A DNA stretch of 64,000 nucleotides, from positions 4,084,001 through 4,148,000 of the forward strand of contig NZ_CP071839.1 in NCBI RefSeq assembly GCF_017526105.1, written 5' to 3'. Position numbers and translations under genes: made by a program. Below are positions 8,732 through 17,829 of the stretch, one piece after another (the first letter of the stretch is position 1; every line of letters starts with the position of its first letter). Below the pieces are notes generated by a model. That model worked only from the letters and a program-made list of their open reading frames with translations. It was not told the origin of the DNA and searched no databases. Source of the stretch: Streptomyces cyanogenus. Its GTDB lineage: Bacteria; Actinomycetota; Actinomycetes; Streptomycetales; Streptomycetaceae.

Positions 8732-9232
8732 TCACGGCACCCGCGGGAAGCGGGCCTGGAGGGTCCAGACCGCCGGGTTCTCCGCCAGGTCCTCGTGCAG
8801 GTCGGTGAGGTCCGCGAGCAGGTCGTGCAGGAAGTCCCGGGCCTCGCGGCGCAGCTCGGTGTGGGGGAAGGACAGCGGGGACTCCTCGGCCGGCACCCAG
8901 TCGGCGGTGATGTCGACCCAGCCGAAGCGGCGCTCGAAGAGCATCCGGTCGGTGGACTCGGTGAAGTCCAGCTCGGCGCGCTGCGGCCGGGCGGCGCGGG
9001 AGCCCATCGGATCCCGGTCCAGCCGTTCCACGATGTCGCACAGCGCCCACGCGAAGTCGAGCACCGGCACCCATCCCCAGGCTGTGGACAGCTCCCGGTC
9101 GGCCTCGGTGTCCGCGAGATAGACGTCACCGCAGAACAGGTCGTGGCGCAGCGCGTGGACGTCCGCGCGGCGGTAGTCGGTCTGCGGGGGGTCCGGGAAC
9201 CGGTTGGAGAGGGCGTAGCCGATGTCGAGCAC
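8732..9232 (-). CDS. Conserved hypothetical protein, 166 aa
   Basis: I do not recognise a named family. The protein is acidic and rich in aromatic residues. It begins MLDIGYALSNRFPDPP and has several Trp (AWGWVPVLDFAWALCDIVERL, FGWVDITADWVP) and a C-terminal helical part rich in Asp/Leu (FLHDLLADLTDLHEDL). There is no signal peptide or membrane helix. The GTG at 9232 has no obvious ribosome site, so the start is uncertain. It is divergent from the M1 peptidase gene with a 71-base gap and converges on terD. Codon use is typical of the chromosome, so it is probably a real actinobacterial gene of unknown function. Confidence 0.7.
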   Translation of the reverse strand: MLDIGYALSNRFPDPPQTDYRRADVHALRHDLFCGDVYLADTEADRELSTAWGWVPVLDFAWALCDIVERLDRDPMGSRAARPQRAELDFTESTDRMLFERRFGWVDITADWVPAEESPLSFPHTELRREARDFLHDLLADLTDLHEDLAENPAVWTLQARFPRVP

Positions 9233-9303
9233 GGGGGAGATGGTGTCACGCCGGTCCGGCGACCCCTGTCTGCGGTGCGTCCCGCCCGCCTAAGATCACT
9301 GAC

Positions 9304-10698
9304 ATGTCCAGATCCGTACGCCTTGTCCCGGCCCTCGCCGCCCTGCTCGCCCTCGCGCTGACGGGCACCGCGTGCGACGGCGGGGTGCGGGGTAACCCGG
9401 GCGGCTCCGGCCTGCGCGACCCGTACTTCCCGAAGGCCGGCAACGGCGGCTACGACGTCGGGCACTACGACCTGACCCTGGACTACACCCCGGCCACCCG
9501 CCGCCTCACCGGAACGGCGGTCGTCACCGCCCGGGCCACCCGGGACCTGTCCGCCTTCGACCTGGACCTCGCCGGGCTGCACGTCGACTCGGTCACCGTC
9601 GAGGGCAAGGACGCCCGCTGGAGCCGCACCGGCCAGGAACTCACCGTCCGCCCGCACGACGACCTCGGCCAGGGCGAGACGTTCCGCACGACCGTCCGCT
9701 ACTCGGGCACCCCCCGCACCCTCACCGACCCCGACGGCTCCGAGGAGGGCTGGCTGCGCACCGCCGACGGTGCCCTCGCGCTCGGCGAGCCGGTCGGCTC
9801 CATGGCCTGGTTCCCCGGCAACCACCACCCCTCCGACAAGGCGTCCTACGACATCACGGTCACCGTCCCGAAGGGCCTCCAGGCCGTCTCCAACGGCGAG
9901 TTGACGGACCAGCGCGCGAAGGGCGGCCGTACCGCCTACCACTGGCACACCGCCCAGCCCATGGCGAGCTATGTGGCCACCGTCGCCATCGGGCACTACG
10001 ACATCGCGCGCACCACCGGTCCGCACGGCCTGCCCGTCGTCACCGCCGTCGACCCGAGCCGGGCCGCGGCGAGCCGGAAGGTCCTCGCGAAGATCCCGGA
10101 CATCCTCGACTGGGAGGAGTACAACTTCGGGCCGTACCCCTTCTCCTCGGCCGGCGCGATCGTCGACCGGTCGGGCGACGCCGGCTACGCGCTGGAGACC
10201 CAGACCCGGCCCGTCTTCCCCGCCGACCAGCTGACCGTCCCGATCCTCGTGCACGAGCTGGCCCACCAGTGGTATGGCGACTCGGTCACCCCCGCGAGCT
10301 GGCGTGACATGTGGCTCAACGAGGGATTCGCGACCTACGCGGAGTGGCTGTACCAGGAGGACCACGGCGGCAAGAGCGCCGAGGAGAGGTTCACCGAGCT
10401 GTACGAGGAGGGCGGCGAGGCCGTCTGGGCCTTCCCGCCCGCGAAGCCCTCCGGCGCCGCGCACATCTCCGACAGCCCCGTCTACGAGCGGGGGGCGATG
10501 CTCCTGCACAAGATCCGGCAGAAGGCCGGCGACGACACCTTCTACGACATCATCCAGGGCTGGGCCGCCGCCCACCGCCACGGCACCGTGAGCACCGCCG
10601 ACTTCACCGCGTACGTCGAGAAGAAGGCCCCCGACCAGGACTTCGGCCGGATCTGGAAGGACTGGCTGTACGGGGACGGCCGGCCGGACCACCCGTGA
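9304..10698 (+). CDS. Secreted lipoprotein M1-family zinc metallopeptidase
   Basis: A 464-residue aminopeptidase-N-like protein. The signal peptide (SRSVRLVPALAALLALALTG) ends in a lipobox-like GTAC with Cys24, suggesting lipid anchoring outside the membrane. The zinc site is intact: HELAHQW from His317 and the third ligand Glu in WLNEGFATYAEW 18 residues later. The exopeptidase-type GSMAWFPGNH loop is also present. It lacks the long C-terminal helical domain of full M1 enzymes, as in many actinobacterial short forms. It probably trims extracellular peptides. It converges on the M4 peptidase gene with a 40-base gap. Confidence 0.9.
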   Translation: MSRSVRLVPALAALLALALTGTACDGGVRGNPGGSGLRDPYFPKAGNGGYDVGHYDLTLDYTPATRRLTGTAVVTARATRDLSAFDLDLAGLHVDSVTVEGKDARWSRTGQELTVRPHDDLGQGETFRTTVRYSGTPRTLTDPDGSEEGWLRTADGALALGEPVGSMAWFPGNHHPSDKASYDITVTVPKGLQAVSNGELTDQRAKGGRTAYHWHTAQPMASYVATVAIGHYDIARTTGPHGLPVVTAVDPSRAAASRKVLAKIPDILDWEEYNFGPYPFSSAGAIVDRSGDAGYALETQTRPVFPADQLTVPILVHELAHQWYGDSVTPASWRDMWLNEGFATYAEWLYQEDHGGKSAEERFTELYEEGGEAVWAFPPAKPSGAAHISDSPVYERGAMLLHKIRQKAGDDTFYDIIQGWAAAHRHGTVSTADFTAYVEKKAPDQDFGRIWKDWLYGDGRPDHP

Positions 10699-10738
10699 GG
10701 ACGGGCGGCCCGGCCGGCGTAGCGCCGTGGGCGCGCGG

Positions 10739-12382
10739 CTACTTGACGTTCACGGCCGTCCAGGCCGCCGCCACCGCCCTGTACTCCGCGCTGCCCGAGC
10801 CGTACAGGTCGGCCGCCGCCTGGAGGGTGCCGGTGCGGGCGCCCGCGTAGTCGGTGGACGAGGTGAAGTACGTGGTCAGCGCCTTGTACCAGATCTGGGC
10901 CGCCTTGTCCCGGCCGATGCCGGTGACCGTGGAGCCGTCGTAGGTCGGGGAGTTGTAGGAGACCCCGTTGACGGTCTTCGCGCCGCTGCCCTCGGACAGC
11001 AGGTAGAAGAAGTGGTTGGCGACACCGGACGAGTAGTGCACGTCCAGGCGGCCGACGGTGCGCGACCAGTAGTCGGCGGAGCCGCCGTCCCTGCTGGGCT
11101 TGTCCATGTAGCGCAGCGGCGTGCCGTCGCCGTTGATGTCGATCTTCTCGCCGATGAGGTAGTCGCCGGCGTCGGCGGAGTTGTTCGCGAAGAACTCCAC
11201 CGAGGTGCCGAAGATGTCGGAGGTGGCCTCGTTCAGGCCGCCCGACTCGCGGCTGTACTTCAGGCCGGCGGTGGCCGCGGTCAGCCCGTGGCTCATCTCG
11301 TGGCCGGCGACGTCGAGGGAGGTCAGCGGGTCGGCGTTGTTCGCGCCGTCGCCGTACGTCATGCAGAAGCAGCTGTCGTTCCAGAAGGCGTTGACGTAGG
11401 CGTTGCCGTAGTGGACGCGGGAGTAGGCGGCCTTGCCGTCTCCCGCGATGCCGTTGCGGTTGAACGCGGCCTTGTAGAAGTCCCAGGTGACGGCGGCGCC
11501 GTAGGCGGCGTCGACGGCGGCTGTCTGGCGGTTGGTCACGGTGCCGTCGCCCCAGAGGTCGTCGGCGTCGTGGAACAGGGTGCCGGTGCCGGTGGTCCCG
11601 CCGTTCAGGTCGTAGGTCTTGTGGCCGCCGCGGCCGCCGTCGGTCAGGTCGTAGCCCCCGGAGGCGGCGGTGGTGCCGAGCGGGACGGTGCCGCTGTACC
11701 GGCTGGTGCCCGTGCCGGTGTCGACGGCCTCGAAGGAGTGGAGCCGCTTGCCGGTGCGCGCGTCGGTGATGACGTGCAGTTCGCTCGGGGTGCCGTCGTG
11801 CCGGCTGCCCTTGACGACGGACTCGTAGGCGAGGACCGGCTTGCCGGCCGCGGCCCACACGACCTTGCGGGCGGTGGTCGCGGTGGCCTTGGCGGTGCCC
11901 GCGGCCCTGAGCGCGGCCTTCTCGGCGCCGGCCGGGGAGACGGTGGCCGTCGTGCTCGGCACGGATATCCGGGCCGTGGTCGCCTTGCTGACGCCCTTCA
12001 GCGATCCGTTCTTCGCCGCGTGCACGACCAGGTCGCCGCCGAGCACCGGCAGACCGGCGTAGGTGCGCTCGTAGCGGGTGTGGACGGTGCCGTCCGCGTC
12101 CTTGATCACGTCCCGGACGACCAGCTTCTCCCTGGCGCCGAGCCCGAGTTCACGGGCCGCCGCGCCGGCGTTCCGCTGGGCCGACTTCAGCGCGGCGGCG
12201 CGGGCCGGGGCGCTGAGCGCGACGGCCTTGGCGCCGGAGGGGTGCGGCGCGGGCGCGGCGGTGGCGGCGCCGTTCTGCAGCGCGAGGACGACCATCGCCG
12301 CGGAGCCGACCAGGGCGGCGGCGCGCACGGCGGTCTTACGGGGAGTACGGGAGGCGCCGGTGACGTGGGGCTGCTGTCTCAC
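10739..12382 (-). CDS. Secreted M4-family (thermolysin-like) metallopeptidase
   Basis: A 547-residue preproprotein. The signal peptide includes AAALVGSAAMVVLALQNGAATAA. The propeptide has FTP and PepSY-like segments (about residues 50-210: RYERTYAGLPVLGGDLVVHA, GKPVLAYESVV). The catalytic domain holds the zinc motif HEMSH at 361-365 and the downstream GGLNEATSDIFG ligand glutamate. The C-terminal helical domain ends TAVNVK. The GTG at 12382 is chosen for the GAAGGAGA ribosome site five bases upstream; a longer frame to 12505 adds an unlikely leader. It is exported and self-activating, and degrades external protein. Expression is probably growth-phase linked, but no operator was recognised. 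Confidence 0.92.
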   Translation of the reverse strand: MRQQPHVTGASRTPRKTAVRAAALVGSAAMVVLALQNGAATAAPAPHPSGAKAVALSAPARAAALKSAQRNAGAAARELGLGAREKLVVRDVIKDADGTVHTRYERTYAGLPVLGGDLVVHAAKNGSLKGVSKATTARISVPSTTATVSPAGAEKAALRAAGTAKATATTARKVVWAAAGKPVLAYESVVKGSRHDGTPSELHVITDARTGKRLHSFEAVDTGTGTSRYSGTVPLGTTAASGGYDLTDGGRGGHKTYDLNGGTTGTGTLFHDADDLWGDGTVTNRQTAAVDAAYGAAVTWDFYKAAFNRNGIAGDGKAAYSRVHYGNAYVNAFWNDSCFCMTYGDGANNADPLTSLDVAGHEMSHGLTAATAGLKYSRESGGLNEATSDIFGTSVEFFANNSADAGDYLIGEKIDINGDGTPLRYMDKPSRDGGSADYWSRTVGRLDVHYSSGVANHFFYLLSEGSGAKTVNGVSYNSPTYDGSTVTGIGRDKAAQIWYKALTTYFTSSTDYAGARTGTLQAAADLYGSGSAEYRAVAAAWTAVNVK

Positions 12383-12654
12383 TCGATCTCCTTCTGTCTG
12401 GTCTCGTGGGGTGGAGACACAGAGGGGCCACAGGGGATGCACAGACTTGCGGCGGGCGAGGAGAGAGTGACACCGGAACCCGTCTGTTTGACAGGGCGCC
12501 GTCAAGACTTTACGTGTTCGTATCCGAATGCCGTGCCGCGGAATCCGTTATACGGACGCGGGATCCGGACCCAACCTCCTTCTGTCACAGCGCACTTGGG
12601 GCGTGGAACGTCACACCCGGCTCACCTCCCGCCAACCCGGCGGCCGCGGGTGCG

Positions 12655-13335
12655 TCACACCACCCGGATCCCCATCGCCGCCGCCAGCACCGGGGCCAGG
12701 TCCAGCAGTTGGCCCGGGCTGATCACCGCGCCGGACAGGCGGTCCAGGCCGCGGGTGATCTCCAGCGGGACCGCGCCTCGCAGGTCCACGTCCTTCAGGG
12801 TGGCGCCGCCGAAGTCGGCCCCCTTCAGGGCACAGTCGATGAACTCCACCCGCTCCAGGCGCGCGCCCGCGAAGTCCGGCTCGACCAGGACGCAGGACTC
12901 GAAGACGACGTCCTTGAGGCGGGCCTCGCGCAGGTTCAGGTAGTCGATCTTGCCGCCGCGGATCACGACTCTCTCCAGCACGGAGCCGTGCAACTGCGTG
13001 CCGCCCAGGCGCGCGTCCACCAGCTCGACGTCCCGGAACGTGGCCTCGGCCCACCGCGTCCCGACCCCGCGCAGCCCGGTCAGCACCGAGTCCAGCACCC
13101 GGGCCCGGCCCAGCGCCGTCTCGTCCACCGCGCAGCCTGTCAGCGCGCAGTCCATGAACCGGGCACCCGCGCCGTCCTGCCCGGCCAGGTCGCACTCCCG
13201 GAACTCCAGCCCGTCGTAGTCGCCGTCCGGCTCCAACTCCCCCTCGGTCCAGGGCTCCAGGGCCGGCAGCCGCACCTCCGGCCGCCGCGCTCCCCTCACC
13301 CCTGCCGCACCCGCACCCGCCGCTCGCCTCACCAT
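12655..13335 (-). CDS. Pentapeptide-repeat protein
   Basis: A 226-residue protein with tandem five-residue repeats of the A(D/N)LXX type from about residue 40 onward. Examples are FRECDLAGQDGAGARFMDCAL, ARLGGTQLHGSVLERV and ADFGGATLKDVDLRGA. They fold as a right-handed quadrilateral helix. Members act as DNA mimics or scaffolds, and the specific role here is unknown. The C-terminal about 35 residues (LSGAVISPGQLLDLAPVLAAAMGI) leave the repeat pattern and are typical of actinobacterial members. The start is taken at the ATG 13335 (MVRRAAGAG); a GTG at 13350 is in frame. No signal peptide is present. Confidence 0.85.
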   Translation of the reverse strand: MVRRAAGAGAAGVRGARRPEVRLPALEPWTEGELEPDGDYDGLEFRECDLAGQDGAGARFMDCALTGCAVDETALGRARVLDSVLTGLRGVGTRWAEATFRDVELVDARLGGTQLHGSVLERVVIRGGKIDYLNLREARLKDVVFESCVLVEPDFAGARLERVEFIDCALKGADFGGATLKDVDLRGAVPLEITRGLDRLSGAVISPGQLLDLAPVLAAAMGIRVV

Positions 13336-13458
13336 GCCCCCATGCTGCACCCCGCCACTGACAACCCGGTCCGAGCTGGGGAAACACCCGGGATGTCACA
13401 TCCGGCGGGGCGCCGGCCGTCGTACTCCCGAGCAGGGGCACCGACCTCAGGGAGAACC

Positions 13459-14631
13459 ATGCACAAGCCCGCGCACCACATCACCGTCATCGGCGGCGGC
13501 TTCGCCGGACTCACCGCCGCGATCACCGCCGCCGAGGCCGGCGCCCGGGTCACCGTGTACGAGGCCCACGGCACCCTGGGCGGCCGGGCCCGGACGGCGC
13601 AGGGGCCGTACCGGACCAACGAGGGCCCGCACGCGCTCTACGCCGGCGGCCCGCACTGGACCTGGCTCCGGCAGCGGTACCTGATCGGCCCGCTCGCTCC
13701 GCTGCCGCCCCTGGAGGCCGCCCGGCTGCGGCTGCGCCACCACGGGGTGCTGCACCGCACCCCGCCCTTCGCCATGCTCAAGCTGCTGCGGCGCCGCATC
13801 GGCCCGGCCCCCGTCGACACCGACTTCCTCGGCTGGGCCACCGGGATCGCCGGCGAGGAGGGCGCCCGCGCGGCGGCCCACTACGCCGCGGTGGCGCTGT
13901 TCCACCACGATCCGGGCGGCCTGTCCGCCGCCTTCGTGCAGGAGCGGCTGCGCCGGGCCGCCAAGCTGCCGCCGGAGGCCCACTATCCGCGCGGCGGCTG
14001 GGGAGGGGTCGTCGACCGGATGGCCGCGCGGGCCTGGAACATGGGTGTGCGGATCGAGACCGGGGCCCGGGTGGACGAGCTGCCGCAGGACACCCCGGTG
14101 GTGGTCGCCACCGGCCTGCCCGCCGCCCGGCGGCTGCTCCGCGACGACTCGCTGGAGTGGCCGAGCGGCCGTACCGTCCTCCTAGACCTCGCCGTACGCA
14201 CCCGGCGCGGGGACGTGTTCGCCGTCTCCGACCTGGACGCGCCGGGCTGGATCGAGCGCTTCACCGCACAGGACCCGTCCCTCGCGCCGGCCGGGGAGCA
14301 GCTGCTCCAGGGGCAGTTCCCGATCGGCCCCGGCCAGACCCGGGCCGACGGCGTGGCCCGCGCCGAGCAACTGCTCGACCTGGGGCTGCGGGGATGGCGG
14401 GAGCGGGTGACCTGGCGGCGCGAGGCCGTGGCGGACGGCCGTACGGGGGCCGTGGACCTGCCGGGCCGCAGCTGGCGGGACCGGCCCGCCGTGGACCGCG
14501 GCGACGGGGTGTACCTCGCGGGCGACCAGGTGGCGGCCCCGGGCGTGCTCGCGGAGGTGTCCTTCAACAGCGCGGTGACGGCGGTGTCCCTGATCCTCGG
14601 CCGGCCCGCCCTTGACCTCAAGCGCGCTTGA
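13459..14631 (+). CDS. FAD-dependent amine-oxidase/phytoene-desaturase-like oxidoreductase
   Basis: A 390-residue flavoenzyme. The dinucleotide-binding motif VIGGGFAGLTAAITAAEAG is at residues 9-27, followed by the acidic ribose-binding E in TVYEAHGTLGGRA. The C-terminal FAD motif is GVYLAGDQVAAPGVLAEVSFNSA. This is the shape of phytoene desaturase/amine oxidase family proteins that are annotated broadly as NAD(P)-binding or FAD oxidoreductases. The substrate is unknown. GGGAG lies just ahead of the ATG at 13459. Its last codons contain half of the SoxR-type palindrome that serves the next gene, so 3' coding constraint and regulation overlap here. Confidence 0.85.
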   Translation: MHKPAHHITVIGGGFAGLTAAITAAEAGARVTVYEAHGTLGGRARTAQGPYRTNEGPHALYAGGPHWTWLRQRYLIGPLAPLPPLEAARLRLRHHGVLHRTPPFAMLKLLRRRIGPAPVDTDFLGWATGIAGEEGARAAAHYAAVALFHHDPGGLSAAFVQERLRRAAKLPPEAHYPRGGWGGVVDRMAARAWNMGVRIETGARVDELPQDTPVVVATGLPAARRLLRDDSLEWPSGRTVLLDLAVRTRRGDVFAVSDLDAPGWIERFTAQDPSLAPAGEQLLQGQFPIGPGQTRADGVARAEQLLDLGLRGWRERVTWRREAVADGRTGAVDLPGRSWRDRPAVDRGDGVYLAGDQVAAPGVLAEVSFNSAVTAVSLILGRPALDLKRA

Positions 14632-14642
14632 GGTCCGAGGGT
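14612..14642 (+). promoter_or_regulatory. SoxR box and promoter of the quinone oxidoreductase gene
   Basis: Bases 14616-14633 read CCTCAAGCGCGCTTGAGG, a perfect palindrome that extends to 22 bp (14614-14635). It matches the SoxR box consensus (CCTCAA-N6-TTGAGG). A -35 element TTGACC (14612-14617) overlaps the box. A poor -10-like GAGGGT at 14637 gives the 19-bp spacer typical of MerR/SoxR-controlled promoters. In S. coelicolor a quinone oxidoreductase in this position is, from memory, a SoxR target (SCO4266). Confidence 0.85.
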
Positions 14643-14675
14643 GGACTCACACCGAGCCTCACCCTGGGGGATCCC

Positions 14676-15647
14676 ATGCACGCCGTCCGCCTGTACGCCT
14701 TCGGTCCGGCCGAGAACCTGACCTACGAGGAGGTCCCCGACCCCGTGCCGGGCCCCGGCCAGGTGCGGATCGCCGTCGCCGCGGCCGGCGTGCACCTGCT
14801 CGACGCGGCCCTGCGGGAGGGCCACCAGGGCCCGTTGCCCGAGCCGCCCCGTCTGCCGACCGTGCCCGGCCGGGAGGTCGCGGGGGTCGTCGACGCGCTC
14901 GGCGACGGCGTGGACGAGCTGTGGCTCGGCCGGCGCGTGGTGGCCCACCTGGGCTTCGCGCCCGGCGGGTACGCCGAACGCGCCGTCACCGCGGTCGAGC
15001 GCGTGCACGACATCCCGGAGAACCTTGACTTCGCCGCCGCCGTCGCCATGATCGGCACGGGCCGTACGGCGCTCGGCATCGCGCAGTTCGCCGAGCCGGG
15101 ACCGGACGACGTGGTGGTCGTACCGGCCGCGGCCGGCGGCATCGGCACCCTGCTCGTGCAGCACGCCGGGAACGCCGGGGCGACCGTGATCGGGCTCGCG
15201 GGCGGCCCGGAGAAGACCGCCCGGGTACGCGCGAACGGCGCCGGCCTCGCCGTCGACTACACCGACCCCGACTGGCCCGCCGAGGTCCGCGCCCACCTGG
15301 GCGGCCGTCCCGCCTCCCTCGTCTACGACGGCGTGGGCGGCCGGGTCGCCCGGGAGGCCGTCGCCCTGCTCGGACCCGGCGGCCGGCACCTGGTGTTCGG
15401 CTGGTCGGCGGAGGGCACCGGGCAGGGCGAGGGCTACCACGTCGAGGGCGTCTCGGAGTCCGTTCTCGGCCCGGCGATGCTGGAACGGGCCGGCGGCCTG
15501 CGCGCACTGGAACTGCGCTCGCTCGCCGAGGCCGCCCAGGGCCGCCTGCGCCCGGCCGTCACCCGCTTCCCGCTCGCGGAGGCCGCCGCCGCGCACCGGG
15601 CTCTGGAGGGGCGGGACACGATCGGCAAGGTCGTGCTGGAACCCTGA
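14676..15647 (+). CDS. SoxR-controlled zinc-type alcohol dehydrogenase / quinone oxidoreductase
   Basis: A 323-residue MDR-superfamily protein. It has an N-terminal GroES-like domain (MHAVRLYAFGPAENLTYEEV, PGREVAGVVDALG). The Rossmann domain has the nucleotide loop VVVPAAAGGIGTLLVQHAG. The C-terminus is EGRDTIGKVVLEP. The zinc-ligand cysteines of alcohol dehydrogenases are absent, as in NADPH:quinone reductases. It probably reduces quinones or other redox-active metabolites. GGGGATCCC precedes the ATG at 14676, 41 bases beyond the SoxR palindrome. This implies induction by redox-cycling compounds such as the cell's own pigmented antibiotics (inference from S. coelicolor). Confidence 0.9.
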   Translation: MHAVRLYAFGPAENLTYEEVPDPVPGPGQVRIAVAAAGVHLLDAALREGHQGPLPEPPRLPTVPGREVAGVVDALGDGVDELWLGRRVVAHLGFAPGGYAERAVTAVERVHDIPENLDFAAAVAMIGTGRTALGIAQFAEPGPDDVVVVPAAAGGIGTLLVQHAGNAGATVIGLAGGPEKTARVRANGAGLAVDYTDPDWPAEVRAHLGGRPASLVYDGVGGRVAREAVALLGPGGRHLVFGWSAEGTGQGEGYHVEGVSESVLGPAMLERAGGLRALELRSLAEAAQGRLRPAVTRFPLAEAAAAHRALEGRDTIGKVVLEP

Positions 15648-15861
15648 CGGACGGCGGCCGGCGCGTGCCGGGGCGGCGCGGCTGTCCGTCGTGTGCGGGC
15701 CCGTGGTGGTGCTCACGCCCAAGCGGCCGGACCGCGCACGGATACCGCCCCGCGCCCGGGCACCCTGCGGCTCGTCCACCCGAGGGGCGCGGGGAACCGC
15801 GCGACCGGCCACGGACGGCCTGCGGCGGCCGGACCACCGCCAGCGGCCCCCGGCCGTCGGG

Positions 15862-15900
15862 GTCGGTCGTCGGAGTCGGTCGTCGGAGTCGGCCGTCGGA
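15862..15900. repeat. Three tandem 13-bp repeats
   Basis: The unit GTCGGTCGTCGGA occurs three times head to tail; the third copy has one change (GTCGGCCGTCGGA). The array ends at the last base before the stop codon of the acetyltransferase gene and lies in its 3' flank. It may be simple slippage expansion; no function is evident. Confidence 0.85.
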
Positions 15901-16380
15901 TCAGCCGGCCGAGCCCAGCGCGGTCAGCGCCTCGTCCGTGAGCCGGTACACCGTCCACTCGTCCTGCGGCCGGGCGCCCAGCGCCTCGTAGAAGCCGATC
16001 GCCGGCTCGTTCCAGTTCAGCACCGACCACTCCAGCCGCCCGTACCCGCGCTCCGCACAGATCCGTGCCAGCTCGGCCACCAGCGCCCGCCCGTGTCCGC
16101 CGCCGCGCGCCCCGGGCCGGACGTACAGGTCCTCCAGGTAGATGCCGTGCACCCCGCGCCAGGTGGAGAAGTTGAGGAACCACAGCGCGAACCCGACCGG
16201 CTCCCCGCTCTCCTCGTCCACCGCCAGGTGCGCGAACGCGGCCGGCCGTTCCCCGAACAGCGCCTCCCGCAGCTGCTCCTCGCTCGCCCGGGCCTCCTCG
16301 GCTGCCTTCTCGTACTCGGCCAGCTCACGGATCAGGGTGTGGATGACAGGGACGTCGGCAGGAGTCGCGGTACGAATCAT
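15901..16380 (-). CDS. GNAT-family N-acetyltransferase (diamine acetyltransferase-like)
   Basis: A 159-residue acetyl-CoA-dependent transferase. It starts MIRTATPADVPVIHTLIREL. The conserved strand and CoA-binding loop are GIYLEDLYVRPGARGGGHGRAL (R/Q-x-x-G-x-G/A form). A final segment, WNEPAIGFYEALGA, resembles spermidine/spermine acetyltransferases. The substrate is probably a polyamine or other amine. The next gene upstream on the same strand is a DAO-family oxidase with gamma-glutamylputrescine-oxidase-like features, 32 bases away, so both may act on polyamines. The start at 16380 was picked by family length. Confidence 0.88.
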   Translation of the reverse strand: MIRTATPADVPVIHTLIRELAEYEKAAEEARASEEQLREALFGERPAAFAHLAVDEESGEPVGFALWFLNFSTWRGVHGIYLEDLYVRPGARGGGHGRALVAELARICAERGYGRLEWSVLNWNEPAIGFYEALGARPQDEWTVYRLTDEALTALGSAG

Positions 16381-16412
16381 GCCGCGACGGTAACCGCCGT
16401 GCGGCCCGGGTC

Positions 16413-17819
16413 TCAGTGCCGTCCCGCCACCCGGTCCGCCACCTTCGCCAGCCGCGAGGACTCCGTGCCCGGGCGGAGGCGTTCGCGCTGGTCGGCGGCG
16501 CGGTAGGTGGCGTACATGCCCTGGACGCCCAGCCAGCGGAAAGGTTCCGGCTCCCACTTGCGGACCTTGTGGTTCACCCACGGCAGGTCCGTCAGCTCCG
16601 TCCGGCCGCCCTGGCCGGAGTCCCGCTGGACCAGGTCCCGCAGGGTGCGTGCGGCCAGGTTGGCGGTGGCCACCCCGGAGCCGACGTAGCCGCCGGCCCA
16701 GCCGAGGCCCGTGGAGCGGTCGAGCGTCACCGTGGCACACCAGTCCCGGGGCACACCGAGCACCCCCGACCAGGCGTGCTCGATCCGTACCCCGGCCAGG
16801 GACGGGAAGAAGCGGGTCAGGATCTCCCGCAGGGCCTCGACGGTCGCCGCCTGCGTCCGGCCGTCGTTGTCGGTGCGCGAACCGAAGCGGTACGGCACCC
16901 CGCGCCCGCCCAGCGCGATCCGGCCGTCCGCCGTGCGCTGCGCGTACATGTAGGCGTGCGCCATGTCACCGAGGGTCTCCCGGCCCGACCAGCCGATCGC
17001 CGCCCACTGCTCCTCGGTCAGCGGCTCGGTCGCGATCATCGAGGAGTTCATCGGCAGCCAGATCCGCTTCTGCCCCTTGAGGGAGGCGGTGAAGCCCTCG
17101 GTGCAGCGCAGCACGTAGGGCGCGCGCACGGTGCCGTAGGGGGTGACCGCGTGCTTGGGGCGGATCTCCGTCACCGGCGTCGACTCGTGGATCGTGACCC
17201 CGAGCGCCTCCACGGCCGCCGCGAGCCCCTTGACCAGCTTCACCGGGTGCAACCGGGCCCCGTGCGGGGTCCAGGTGGAGCCGACCGCGTCCGCGATCCG
17301 GATCCGCCCGGCGGTCTCCCGGGCGCCGTACAGCTCCCGGTCCTTCTCGCCGTACGACAACTCGTGCGCGTGGAACGCCTTCAGCCGGGCCAGCTGCGCC
17401 GGCGTGGTGGCCACCTCCAGGACGCCGCCCCGGTGCACGTCGGCGTCGATGCCCTCCGCCTCGGCGACCTGGACCACCTCCGCCACGGTGTCGTTCATCG
17501 CCCGCTGGAGGCGTACGGCGGCCTCGTGACCGTGCAGCTTCGCGTAACGGTCCCGGCCCGCGATCCCGTTGTACAGCCAGCCGCCGTTGCGGCCCGAGGC
17601 GCCGTACCCGCAGAACTTCTGCTCCAGGACGGTGATGCGCAGGAAGGGGACGGCCTTCTTCAGGTAGTACGCCGTCCACAGGCCGGTGTAGCCGCCGCCC
17701 ACGATCACGACGTCGGCGGACGCGTCCCCGGGCAGCGGCTCCCGCACCGCCGGAAGACCGTCGTCCGCGTACCAGAAGGAGATGCCACCGTTCACGACAC
17801 TGCTCGCCGAGCTGCTCAT
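16413..17819 (-). CDS. FAD-dependent DAO-family oxidoreductase (gamma-glutamylputrescine oxidase-like)
   Basis: A 468-residue flavoenzyme with the Rossmann motif DVVIVGGGYTGLWTAYYLKK at residues about 36-55. The FAD-contacting YGASGRNGGWLYNGIAG is typical of PuuB-like and glycine-oxidase-like enzymes. The C-terminal GLGWAGGYVGSGVATANLAA closes the cofactor site. Family members oxidise secondary or primary amines with O2. The downstream acetyltransferase (32 bases away) suggests a small amine-handling operon. The start at 17819 lies 11 bases from the rhomboid-like gene stop, and that gene is probably co-transcribed upstream. Substrate is inferred, not shown. Confidence 0.85.
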   Translation of the reverse strand: MSSSASSVVNGGISFWYADDGLPAVREPLPGDASADVVIVGGGYTGLWTAYYLKKAVPFLRITVLEQKFCGYGASGRNGGWLYNGIAGRDRYAKLHGHEAAVRLQRAMNDTVAEVVQVAEAEGIDADVHRGGVLEVATTPAQLARLKAFHAHELSYGEKDRELYGARETAGRIRIADAVGSTWTPHGARLHPVKLVKGLAAAVEALGVTIHESTPVTEIRPKHAVTPYGTVRAPYVLRCTEGFTASLKGQKRIWLPMNSSMIATEPLTEEQWAAIGWSGRETLGDMAHAYMYAQRTADGRIALGGRGVPYRFGSRTDNDGRTQAATVEALREILTRFFPSLAGVRIEHAWSGVLGVPRDWCATVTLDRSTGLGWAGGYVGSGVATANLAARTLRDLVQRDSGQGGRTELTDLPWVNHKVRKWEPEPFRWLGVQGMYATYRAADQRERLRPGTESSRLAKVADRVAGRH

Positions 17820-17829
17820 GGCCGGGACG

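Noticed and set aside
6463..10692. A single 1409-codon open frame on the minus strand
   Set aside because: Only its last 317 codons (from the ATG at 7413) form a recognisable protein. The rest runs antisense or out of frame through terD, the M1 peptidase and others, as expected in high-G+C DNA.
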